DNA from: Crambe crambe
Lineage: Eukaryota; Porifera; Demospongiae; Poecilosclerida; Crambeidae
Reading direction: 5' to 3'
DNA length: 64,000 nucleotides
Assembly: GCA_963924555.1 (NCBI GenBank)
Contig: OZ004596.1
Coordinates: forward strand, 806,001 to 870,000
Both the position numbers and the translations under genes were made by a program. The notes beneath the pieces are model-generated. The model was given only the letters and a program-made list of their open reading frames with translations, had not been told where the DNA came from and did no database searches. Below, in pieces: positions 40,693-51,743 of this stretch (the stretch's first letter is position 1; every line of letters starts with the position of its first letter).

Positions 40693-43600
40693 ATGAGTTC
40701 CAACGAAGAAAGTGTGGGTGGGGCTAGTTCAGAGCCCCAAATGGAGATTAGTATGGTGACTGAAGTTGTGGATGAAGAAGCGCTAGAAGTTGGGTAAAAA
40801 AGAGCTCAAAATTATGTATTATAGTGATCTTTATAATATATATATATATATACACAGTAACCATACTATCGATGCTGATACGAGTTCACCTTTAACCTCA
40901 CAGCCACAGCAGGGATTTGAGAGCAATGACAGCAATGGAATAGAAAATTCCAGCATGGATCAAAACCAGGGACCTGATGTGGAAGTAGTCATGGAAGTAA
41001 TTGATCATAAAGACGTTAATATGCAGAGCAAAGAAGACGGAGGTGAGGCAGAAAATGAAGAAGTGGAGACAATGGAGTACGCTATAAGTCAAGTGGTGAG
41101 TGCAGATATTCAGGATCAGACTAGCAGTGTTCTGGATGCATCTAAAGAAATCCCCACATCCAAAATGAAGAGTGCGTCAGTGACTCTTTTCGATCCATCT
41201 CAACGCGACTCCATCATCACATATGCTGATCAAACATCCATCAGTCAAGCTTCCCGCCGATTCAAAGTCCCCACAACCACCATCAAGAAATGGATGAACT
41301 CGGACGATACCACGTACACAAGGGCAAAATTCAACTCCCCAGGTCAGGGTAGAAAGCTTTCTTACTCACAAGAAAAAGATGACAGTATAGCTGTACACAT
41401 TAGAGATAGGTTAGCCAAGGGCCAAAAAGTGAATCTGCAGTATATCTGCAATTATGCTAAAAGTATCATACAAGAAGAGAATCCACAGTTTGTTGCATCC
41501 TCAGGCTGGGCTCAGAGATTCCTTGTCAGGCATGCCATAGACTTGGGTACTGTAAGACCCCCAAAGAGAAAAAACCCTGACTCCCCTGAATCAATCAGAG
41601 GTCGCCCTCTGTCCTATTCTGCCAACACTGACAAAGCGATTGCCGAATATGTGAAGAGCAAGTTAGCAGATGGACAGCACATGACCAACTCAGAGCTCAG
41701 AAAGTATGCCAAAGAGATCATCTCCAAGGAGAACCCTAATTTTACTGGATCTGCTAGCTGGGCTCAAAATTTCCTTCTACGTCACAAGATAGCTCTTCAG
41801 AGTTTCCCAATCATTCCTGCTGCTGGATGTTCCTCTTGTTCCTCCTCCTCCTCTTTGTCGTCCAGCATCCCTCTCACCACGTCACAAGTTCCCCTCACTT
41901 CTCGCCCCACCCCCCTTGTTTCTATATCTCCAGCTCTTACTGATGCTTCTCTAGTTGCAGCCGAGATCACTCCCACCTCAACCACTCCCATTTACAGTGA
42001 TGCTTCAATGGCCGCTAGTATAGAAAATGTAGTGGACGACCCAATGAAAACAGCCCTGGCTCTCCTGACTGGAGAAAATATCGATATGACCATGCTGAGT
42101 ACAGAACAGGTTGCTGCCCTCCAAACTTCTCTCTCAGAGCTGACCTCTGATGCAGTGTCCCTGGTGGATCTCCTCAATAGCTCACAACAAGTGGGTGGTG
42201 AAGAAGGGGGCGCAGCTCTCATAGCACCCGGGTTGGAGTCACCTTCTTCAGGAAATATCTATCTCAATCTTGGAGGTGCTGAAGCGTTTGGATCCGGTCT
42301 GACAGGACCTGCTGCTACCCAAGTGAACCCGACTACCCAGACACCCCCCGTACCTCCAGTGGGGCATGTACCAGAAGTCATTGCTCAGGGAAGCCGGCCA
42401 CTCTCCTACACCAAGGAGACAGACCTGGCCCTGGCTGCATGGGTTCAGGCTCAGCAGGCAGAGGGAGCAAAGGTGACCTTTGCTTCACTCCGTGCATATG
42501 CCAAGCAGCTGATAGCAAATGAGAATCCCAACTTCAGTGCCTCTGTTGGTTGGGTCACTCCATTCCTCCTCCGTCACAACCTGGATCTCAGTGTCAACAA
42601 GAAATTGAAATCATCCAGAAAGGGCACACCTCACAAAATGACATCCAGTGAGTCACAATCACATGATAAAGCAGGGAGTGAAGAGGGTGAAATGGAGAGA
42701 GAAGAGGTGATTCCTGTCATTGAAGAAGAATTGACAGACTCTGCTCAGCTCCAAGTGGCTAATCCACCGACAACCATCACTCCTGAAATTCTTGCTTCAG
42801 CGATAGTCACCACATTTGCTGAAGCAGTTCTCGCTCAACAGCAGAAAGGAACTCTATCAGGAGATATAACCGTTTTGCAGCAGCAGCAGCAGCAACAACA
42901 AGAAATGGTGGTAGATCAGCCAGTTTTTTCTCCCACAGATGATCAGCCGAGCAGTCAAAATGAGGCTATGTCCACCCTTGAGGACTCTGCTGCTGCACCA
43001 ATTCAACCCAAACATGGTGATGAGAAAAAACCAAAGAAATCGCAACACCGAAGCGAGAAGACTCGTTCTAGACACACTCTGGCTGAGAAATTAGAAGTAG
43101 TGCAACTAATGAAGGAGCATGGAGTAGCAGCTCATTATGTCTGTCGTATGCTGGGGATTGCCAACTCAACCTTTGCAGGTTGGACCAAATTAGTACAACA
43201 AAAAGGGGCAGAGCTCCAGGCTCTGTCAACCAATAAGAAGAGGGCGAATGTGTCTGGACAAGGACGACCGCTGAGCTACTCAAAGGAAAAAGATGAACAG
43301 ATAGCACAGTGGGTGAGGAACCAGCAACAGTTGGGAGCGACGGTGACCTCTGGCGACCTCTCTAAGCAAGCTACGATTATCATCAGTCAAGAGAATCCAA
43401 ATTTCACTGCTTCCAGTGGCTGGCAGCAAAAGTTTCTTCAGCGACACAACCTGCAGACATCAAGCTCGTGGGCACAGAAATCAGCTTTGCCAAATGAAGA
43501 TAAAATGAGCACGGTTGAGCAGCCACCTATTCTTGAAGATCCACAAAATATTCCCAGTGCTGTCCAAACTGAAGAAGTTACATCAAATGACTTCAACACC

Positions 43601-44099
43601 AGCAGCCTGACTGAAAAGCCATATTCCAATGAGCTAGATGAGCAACTGGTGACATGGGTCAAGGAAAAACTCGCAAATGTGGATAGCCTTTCTGTGCAGG
43701 TCCTATGCAAGAAAGCTGAAGAGGTGATACGCAAAGAAGTCCCTGGGTTCGTGGCCACCCTGGGTTGGGCCTTTAAGTTCTTGCACCATCATGGTATCAT
43801 GCTCGATCCTAAACCCACCACAACAAATCTTATGGAAGGCACCAGAAAAAGAGTCAGCACAGATAGCTTCTCTAATACGTCCAAAACCAGTTCCCCAGAC
43901 CACTCCAAGTATCTCAACACCCCTAAGAAGGTTCGTCACATGGATCCAACTCCTGAGATCACTGTCTCTCCTAGCACTGGGAATCTCTGTGAGGCATTGT
44001 TAGCTCTTTCTAACCAGACTACTGCTGAAGGAGATGTGACTTCCACACAAGCTCTCCAAGTGGCCATGCAGAACCTGCAAAACGTCATGCAGCAAGCTC

Positions 44100-44160
<61 letters not shown>

Positions 44161-45727
44161 GCAACAACAACAAGAACAAATGCCAGCAACTTCAAATTTA
44201 TCCACACCTCAAAGCAGCTCGACAAAGAAATCAGAATCATCTGGTGGGGGGAGCACTTCTTGCAATAACTACTTTGGGAAACCAGCTAGGGAATTCACTC
44301 CCGAAGAGAAGGAGGAAGTGGTGAGGTATGCCAATGCCACAACGCTGCTCAAAGCTGCTCTCAAGTACGGAGTGGCTGCTCCCACCGTGTGGAGGTGGAG
44401 GGTGGAGCTTAAACTTCACCAACCCAAGTACACTTCCATGCAGAAGAAGTATATCATCAAGTTTGCTGAGACAAACTCTTTAAAAGAGGCTGCACAGCGT
44501 TATGGAATCACGGGGAAAACAATACAGAACTGGCGTAAAGCTCTTCAAGCTGAAGGTGACTTGGCTGCTGCTGGAGCAAATTCATCAGAAGAAGCACATA
44601 ATGCCAGCCATGGAAATGAACAGACACCAGAAGCTACTGCTTTGCCAAGAGTGACAACAGGAGACACAGCTTCAGCTGAAGTGGTGACCTATGATAACCA
44701 GAATTTCCAGTTCATCATTGATGGGGGGGAGGTGACCGATACCAACGGACGTACCAGTGCTGAACAGACAATCGCTAGCGACATTCCTATGAGGATTGAC
44801 CCTGTGCCATTAGAGGTGACTAACGAGGTTGACATTGAGAATGTAGGCATGGAATACGATGTGATATCATCTGAAGGTCACGCTGCCAAGCCACGCTGTA
44901 CTGCTCACGAGAAGATGCAGATACTTCAGTTTGCCATTGAACACTCAGTACGAGAGGCTTCCCAGAAATATGGCATAAGTCCAGGAACTCTGTACTACTG
45001 GAAAAAGACCAGCATGGGTTCATCTCAGGGTGGAGTAGGGGGTGTGGCTGCAGGTGAAAATACATCTTTGACTTCACTGAATAGATCTGGAGACGAGCAG
45101 CATAACATGATGAGTATGTATCCAGGACATCCTAATCTCCTTCATGACCTGGAACAGATTCAGGGCAGTGGTAGTGGCAGTGGTGCAAGTGACAATGAAA
45201 AGAATAGCGGTGAACAGTTTTTATCTTCCAGTGAAGTAGTGTCAGCCACTACCGATGTGAACTTTTTGCAGGCTGTTTCATCTTTGCTGAATACTGCAGA
45301 GAGTGCCAGTAGGAACAATGGTGACCTTTCACCTTCCAGCTCTCGTTTGTCAAGGAGGAATGATAGTACCAGTGGAGGTATTTCTTCTCCGACTGAAGTT
45401 CTAGTTGCTCCACTTCAAATTGCTTCTGAAGAAGTTGCAACTTCTATTCCCGAAGGAGATGAAATAGAGACTCTGGCCAATGACCAGGACAATAAGTGTG
45501 GCCGATCAGATACTGTTGGAAATGTTGTGGTTGTCGAGTTGGAGCAGCGAAGTGAGAATTCAGGAGCTGAGAACGTTGCAGTGGAAGAGAAAAATTTGAT
45601 GATTGCTGCTACATCTATGACTCCCATCACTGAAGAGATACAAACAGAAGTAGAACAAGAGATTGGGCATGAAGTAGAGTCATTGGTTGAACAGGAAGTG
45701 GATGTAAGGGACTCAGCAGCTGTGTGA
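40693..45727 (+). CDS. Giant multi-helix-turn-helix DNA-binding protein (CENP-B-type and Brinker/Psq-type HTH arrays)
   Basis: Exon 1 (40693-40793) and one 4870-base exon (40858-45727) give 1656 aa across a 64-base intron. Five CENP-B/Tc5-type HTH modules share the pattern G-R-x-L-S-Y-(S/T)-x-x-x-D, then N-P-x-F-x-A-S-x-G-W, then F-L-x-R-H, at residues about 196-264, 282-347, 545-612, 835-900 and a degenerate one at 954-1017. Five shorter HTHs of Brinker/Pipsqueak/transposase type, each ending with a conserved W (TTTIKKWM, NSTFAGWTKL, APTVWRWRVEL, GKTIQNWRKAL, PGTLYYWKK), lie at about 141-182, 769-814, 1178-1219, 1224-1264 and 1381-1418. Gln tracts occur at about 710 and 1116-1143. The C-terminus is acidic. 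I see no DDE transposase catalytic domain after any CENP-B module. It looks like a host transcription factor or chromatin protein built from pogo/Tigger-type DNA-binding modules. I know of no named family with this architecture. Confidence 0.85.
44099..44177 (+). repeat. CAG/CAA polyglutamine tract
   Basis: About 25 Gln codons, first CAG then CAA, with one Glu codon, inside the multi-HTH gene. A shorter tract lies at 42878-42901. The Cys-only open frame on the reverse strand is an artefact. Confidence 0.9.
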
Positions 45728-45900
45728 ATGTATGTGGTCATGTATTATGTTTTATTTTTCTAAACATCAACTTTATACTCTAATTAGTGCCCAGCTAACT
45801 TTTCATCCAAACCATGTATTGATTAACGTATTCATGAAACTCTAGTCATGTATGGTACAAATTATTATAGTTAAAAAAATTGTAAATGAATTTATGAAAA

Positions 45901-47646
45901 TTATGACTCTGCGTTGTTTTGTGTGAAATCACCAATCACTTCTTCATCAGATGAAAGATCAACTCCATTCGTGAAATAGCCTCTCTCTGATGACTTCTTC
46001 TCTCCATCTCCTTCATTTAATGGAACAGGTGTGAAACCCTTTCGAAGGGGGCGTGTTCGCTTCAGCTGGACCACTGTGACAACAGCTAGTCCAAAAATGG
46101 CAATGACCAAGATGCAGATTATAATCAGGAGACATATGCTTGCAACGAACACTGCATGGTGGTCAGAGTGACCACCGTGGCCATTCTTGTCAGCTGAGGC
46201 GGCCATAGCAGCGCTACCTTCTTCAGTGCTGTTTATGTTGCCATAAATCTTGCTGGAGTTAGAATCATTTACAAGTGTATCTTTTGTTTGGGTAGTTTTG
46301 CTAGAATCTTTGTCTGCTGTAGCTTTTGTTTGGGTAGTGTTGCTAGCTTTTGTTGCAGTAGTTGTGCTGAAACTTGAAACAGTAGAAATTGGGCCATTCA
46401 CACCTTGACTTTTGGCTTCAATTGCATGTGTACGTCTCACCAAGGTGAAATTAAGTACAACCGACCCTACTTTGGGAACCTTTACTTGCATTTGTGAACC
46501 TGGAAACCCCTTAGCAGACACTCGGATCGTATATGTGCCAGGCACAAGCAGTCTCCAATAGTCCCCATCCTCTGCTGACGTTACAGGATGTTCACGACCA
46601 ACCACACTAATCATAGCCCCCTTGATAGGCTTTCCAGCTGAATCTTTGATAAATCCCTTCACGCCATTGTGTACCTGTTTGATGAACGCTATCATTGCTG
46701 GCTTATTCATGTTCCAAATGTTCTCTAAGTGACCAGCAGGAGGAAACTTGTAGCAGCCTTGCTCGACGGTTATCTCAAAACAGTTGGTATGGAGATAGTT
46801 ATAATCCTGCATTCCACCGCTTACACTGTACCAAGCTGCTCCATTGGTTATGCCATGACTAAAACCTTCACGATCATGAGGACAGGGTCGTCCTAGATGC
46901 ATGGTGGTGTGAGCATTAGAGTAAGCCAAGGACACCTGTCGAAATATGTCGTCATCAGGTGAACGGGTGTAAGTGCTCACTCCATACCTGCTGTTATCAT
47001 ATGGATAGTTGGCAACGAGAGCACCATTATGGAAATTACAAGAAAGCACAAAGGGATACTGCTTGATCCACTTCATGACAGCTTTAGTCTCAGGGGCTCT
47101 CCTCTGAGAAGAAATGGTTTCGAAACGATCGGGAAAGTTGCGATTCAAATCGACTTTTTCAGCATTGTAACGTCCACGAACTCCACTAAAGTCACCCACA
47201 TGAGAGTTTTCATAACCATCTGGATTCATAGAGGGCATGATGTGAATTCGTGTATTATCAACGATCCTGGTGATTTCAGGATCTTCTCCATACCCAGTGC
47301 AAAGGTACTCGATGAGATGAAGCAGTGTTTCTCGTCCAGTAACTTCATTACCATGCATGTTCCCGATATACTTGAACTCCGGTTCTCCTGGTTCATGAAC
47401 CCCAGGGTGATCCGTGATCTCCAATACCATGAGCTCCTTGCCACGAACAGACTGACCAATCGAATATAGTCGTGTGATTTTGGGGAAGTGCTGGGCATAA
47501 TTGGCCATTATTGCGTACATTTCCTTGTTGCTATGATGGATAAAGTGGACAGGCTGTACACCAGATGGACTTCCATTGGAAAGAACACACAACCCCAATA
47601 CTAGTAACAGCTTGCCAAGTAGAGAGAGACAATCTAAGCGGCCCAT
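45901..47646 (-). CDS. Membrane-anchored M14B metallocarboxypeptidase (CPD/CPM/CPN type)
   Basis: A single open frame of 581 aa starts at ATG 47644-47646; the longer frame upstream begins at a TTG and is not used. Residues 1-25 are a signal peptide. The peptidase domain (about 30-330) has zinc ligands in GNMHGNEVTGRE (His and Glu near 97-100) and SCNFHNGALVANYPYD (His near 206), substrate-binding NPDGYE and DLNRNFPD, and the catalytic Glu in FEITVEQGCYKFP (near 294). A transthyretin-like fold follows (about 335-415, GVKGFIKDSAGKPIKGAMIS). Next come a Thr/Ser-rich stalk, a transmembrane helix (about 496-526) and a short tail. It would remove C-terminal Arg/Lys from peptides at the cell surface or in the late secretory pathway. 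One catalytic domain distinguishes it from CPD, which has three. It is intronless, unlike most neighbours. Confidence 0.9.
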   Translation of the reverse strand: MGRLDCLSLLGKLLLVLGLCVLSNGSPSGVQPVHFIHHSNKEMYAIMANYAQHFPKITRLYSIGQSVRGKELMVLEITDHPGVHEPGEPEFKYIGNMHGNEVTGRETLLHLIEYLCTGYGEDPEITRIVDNTRIHIMPSMNPDGYENSHVGDFSGVRGRYNAEKVDLNRNFPDRFETISSQRRAPETKAVMKWIKQYPFVLSCNFHNGALVANYPYDNSRYGVSTYTRSPDDDIFRQVSLAYSNAHTTMHLGRPCPHDREGFSHGITNGAAWYSVSGGMQDYNYLHTNCFEITVEQGCYKFPPAGHLENIWNMNKPAMIAFIKQVHNGVKGFIKDSAGKPIKGAMISVVGREHPVTSAEDGDYWRLLVPGTYTIRVSAKGFPGSQMQVKVPKVGSVVLNFTLVRRTHAIEAKSQGVNGPISTVSSFSTTTATKASNTTQTKATADKDSSKTTQTKDTLVNDSNSSKIYGNINSTEEGSAAMAASADKNGHGGHSDHHAVFVASICLLIIICILVIAIFGLAVVTVVQLKRTRPLRKGFTPVPLNEGDGEKKSSERGYFTNGVDLSSDEEVIGDFTQNNAES

Positions 47647-48265
47647 CTCTTGTCCAGCTACAGAGTTAGCTAGTGGTGAAAAACCTGTAGTTTGTAAAAC
47701 GATATGTTTGTGAACACCCAATTATGTAGCGAGCTAGCTGGCGCATGCAACAGAATAGCTTGTAGAACTCACCTATTGAGCCTTTTTTACTTCCTTTTCT
47801 AAGAGGTTTTCTTCAAATACTTATATCCATAGAAATCTATTCAGGGATTCACACTACTTTAGGCAGCTTTGCCTTTTGTGGACGCCCGTAGCTAGCTGTA
47901 GGTAAAAACTTCCGCTTGTTACATAATTAATTTTGTCGGATCAATTTCCGGTCGGTCGGGAAAGTATACCGTATACGCGTAAAGCCGGTCAATTTACCTG
48001 TGTGCCGCTGGTAACTGACCTGAGTGTGCAGGTCTAATCTTGAAAGCTGTTAAGTGTCTTTAGAGTAGGAGAACCCAGCTCCATGCGAATCAACTAATCT
48101 ACTTAAAGCACTGGTAAGAATGTAAATACAATCTAGATAGAGATATAAATGATAATCATAGTAATCATCATTAATGTCTGTGGGTTTTTTCCCAATCACA
48201 CTTCTTGAAACTCACTTGGATTAACATGAATAGACATTTTCATACTTGCCAGCAGTGCAGCCAAA
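47647..48265. promoter_or_regulatory. Divergent promoter region, carboxypeptidase / SGSM
   Basis: A 619-bp spacer between opposite start codons with a GCGCATGC (47743-47750) NRF-1-like half site. A GTAAGAATG donor-like site at about 48114 and CAG acceptors just before 48266 suggest an SGSM non-coding first exon with an intron in the 5' UTR. This is unproven. Confidence 0.4.
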
Positions 48266-51200
48266 ATGGTTGACTATGAAAAGACATGTGAAGAACTTGT
48301 TGAGAAGTGCAAGCATGAGGCAAAACAGCTCGTAGAGTTCACTGCCACACGAAGAAAGGTTCACTGGACCCACCCTAGTTTCGTTTCCTTTTGTGGTAAG
48401 TCTTATTAAGCTAGCTAGCTTAGTCAGTCAGCTAGAATCCCGCACGATATTCTAGAATGTCTCTTTTTTTCTTCCTAATTAGTGTCAGTTGAGGATATTC
48501 TCTCATATGGGGTCAAGAGACGATACCAGAGCTTCCGTTCCAAACTCATCACCCCTTCAGGACGTGTGCTACAGGATTTGGGAAAGTCTATGCCTGAGGC
48601 TGCTGATCTCTATGACAAGTGTTTCAGTAGTAACCTGACTGAGAAAGAAGACTACACCTTCGTCCATGATGTCTCGATGGCTGAACGGAAAGTTGGATGG
48701 ATCCGTGCTGCTTTGGTCGAGGGGAAACTCCAGTTGATCATAGGGAAGATCATGAAAAATCCAAAGTGAGCAAATCTTCTTATTCTGTGCTTATTCTAAC
48801 CAAGATCAGAAAGTGTATTTTCTGAGCCACATTTTAAATCACCTCATCATGAAGCATAGGTGGAAATTAACAGCATGTTTAGGTATTCTTTTTTTTCTTC
48901 TTCTTCTTTTTTTCTCTCTCGATGTGACAACAACAGGGTTCCAAATTTATTCCACGAGGTGCTCTTGGAACATGTCTTCCCATGGCCATAATCGAACCAT
49001 GGTTTCTTGTTAACTTCCCTTGTCCCCCGTGTTCATCATGCTGTGTTGCTCGTTTAACTTCCTGTTGCATGATGTGCAGGGTGATGAAATTTTCCATGCA
49101 GATGCGTGCTTGCCGCCACCTAGCACATGGAGGCTCTGAATAATTATTTTTACTTATGCTCTGATCTCTTCACTAAACAAACTACATAATTCTTTTCTCT
49201 CCTTTTAGGCAGTTTTATACAAAGCAATCAGTCCTGTGTCATCGCGTCTATGGCGATATCTTTCAGTCTCTAGTAGGTAAGGGGTTTCCTTGTATGTAGA
49301 TTCATATGGTTGGTGCCATGGGAACAGGTCTATTATGTCACAGCTGTTGTTTTCATTCAAGTTTGGCACACAGTCATATGCACTAGTTACAGTTGTGGTT
49401 CAGTTGTGATTGTTTATGCCAGTAGTATCATCCCTGGCAACTGTCACGGCCTGTGTCTGCCATTAGCATTTTATATTTGGTGTGTATCCATCCACTCCCT
49501 TATTTGTATAAAGGGGAATATAGCTTGCTGTGTGTCAGTTTGCTCTTGAGTGAAGTGCTAAGTAAACCTCCACATATAAAGCACAATAGCTCTAGGAGTA
49601 CACATTAAATGTCTAGGACCTGGCTTACTGGTGGGTATACCCCTGTCTTGATGACTATTAGCATGATCTTACGGTGCTAATGTAATATTCTGAGAAAACA
49701 GTTTCTGTACAAGCCATTGATATGTACATCATATTGGTGATATACTTTCACTGTATGAGGTGGTGACTCCCTTTTCTCTCTGCAGATGGTCCGTGTTCCA
49801 TCCGTTATAGTAGACTAAAGACCAGCGACATAGCCATTGGTAGTCCCTCCCCTGCTGAGATCGTGGAGAGACATAATCAGTAAGTTGTGATGTGTCAAGT
49901 TTCCAGCTCCATAGCTCCACTTGCATGCTAAAAAAGAGGGAAAGACAAGGAGGCACATATTTAGCTCACCTGTGTGTGTGTTGAGTGTTAATTTTGTGTG
50001 TTTATTCCACAGGGTTCTGTCCATATCTACCATCAAGGGAAAACAGGTACTGTCCTCACATTCATCAATGATGAAGTGATGTATGCCTGTACTAAGATAC
50101 CCATGAAAATGGACCTGTCCAAAGGGATCATGACTTCATCATCATGCCTTCATTATCAATATGAAGTCACAGCTTGTTATAATCACCTAGCACATCTATT
50201 TTTAGTAATATCTGGTCTGTGATGTAATGATATTGGTGGTGTGTTGTGTGCAGGACGATGGAGGAGAGAGCATAGCAACGGAGGCAGCGTGGGACCATGT
50301 CAGATCTCTCTACCAGAGCAACTCCTCCACTTGTCTTTTCGGAAAAAACAATATCATGGTACAACCGGTGAGTGAGTAGTCTGTTTAGGGAGTCCAGGAG
50401 GTCAGAGTAGGACACTAATTTATATCAAGAGACCATACCATACAATCTGTCTCCTCTGCTTTGATTGAGGGTAGAATATGTTTATTAATTTTTTCCCCCT
50501 TCTCTTCCCCCTAAGGCTGGTTTTGCTCAGCCAGTGCAGGGGTACCTGACTCTGCTGCAAGATATAGCCACTCTCATGCTCAAATGGATCCCAAACGCTC
50601 TCTTGCAGGACTCCACAAGTGCACAGAGGTCAGTCATTCTGTTCAACACAGGCAACTGGGCAGGTGCTCCAATTCTCAGGCATTAAGATGACCCAGAGTC
50701 AGTCTACACAGGATAACTAGTTCTAATGCTTTCGTTTTCTTGGGAGTTGAAGTGGAATTAGCCTGGGAACGAGGCTAAAGTGGAATGTGAACAGCCATTA
50801 TTTTTAAATTATAAGGCTGTGAACTATTGCTTGTTCCAGGAAGGATTGGTTTACATAGAGGAGGCAAGGTAGTGTACTGTCACTACCAGTGAAGAAGCCA
50901 TGCAGGAAGTGTTGACAACTTCCAGGAGAGCTCCCATAGGCTACATTTCCACATCATTCATTCTCTCCCATGAACATACTGTAGATTTCAGGAGGGTTGT
51001 CCATAAGGAATGAGAAATAGGTAGTGGCTTACAAGGACCTAAGAAACCCAATCCTTTCATGTCCTATACAATCCATGCAGTTGTGTAAACCATAGGACAA
51101 ATGGTATCCACCTATTCCCTAAACCTTCCTGACAACCAACCTGCAATGGACAGTATTTAGCTTTCCTTTCATCAGTTACTTCCTGGTTAATTGATTGTTT

Positions 51201-51669
51201 TCATGTAGTGCCTTGTGGAAGACGGTCATGTCCATCGACATTGTGAATCAGATAGCTCACATTCACTGCCACAGAACTCCAGGTAAGTAATCCATTACCT
51301 TGGTATGATATTAGCTTATTTCTGTTATGACCTTTACCACATTTATATAGTGTGGTAAAGATTCTACACTTGATTACATTTTCTCACTTTCTCACAGGAC
51401 ACTCAGCTGAACTAATACTGATCGGGTACGATGGAATAGCACACCCTCCGCTGCTGTTCCCTCACCAGCCGTCTTTCTTCCTCTTCCTGGAGTGTCTTGA
51501 GAACAGCCTTCTTCCCCAAGGCTGCCTGGAGCCTCCTCTTTGGTACATCAAGGACATGACTACCAAATCCACCAGGGTGAGCTCCTACAAGTATCTCTCT
51601 TTGTTGGCAAAACAAGATGCAATTCAACCCTTCAGTTGAATAGAGTGGTATGAATTAGTGTCATTATCC

Positions 51670-51743
<74 letters not shown>

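Noticed and set aside
43936..44205. Poly-cysteine open frame on the minus strand
   Set aside because: Antisense of the CAG/CAA tract in the multi-HTH gene.
40693..45727. Active pogo/Tigger transposase
   Set aside because: No DDE domain follows the CENP-B modules and no terminal inverted repeats were seen at the gene ends.
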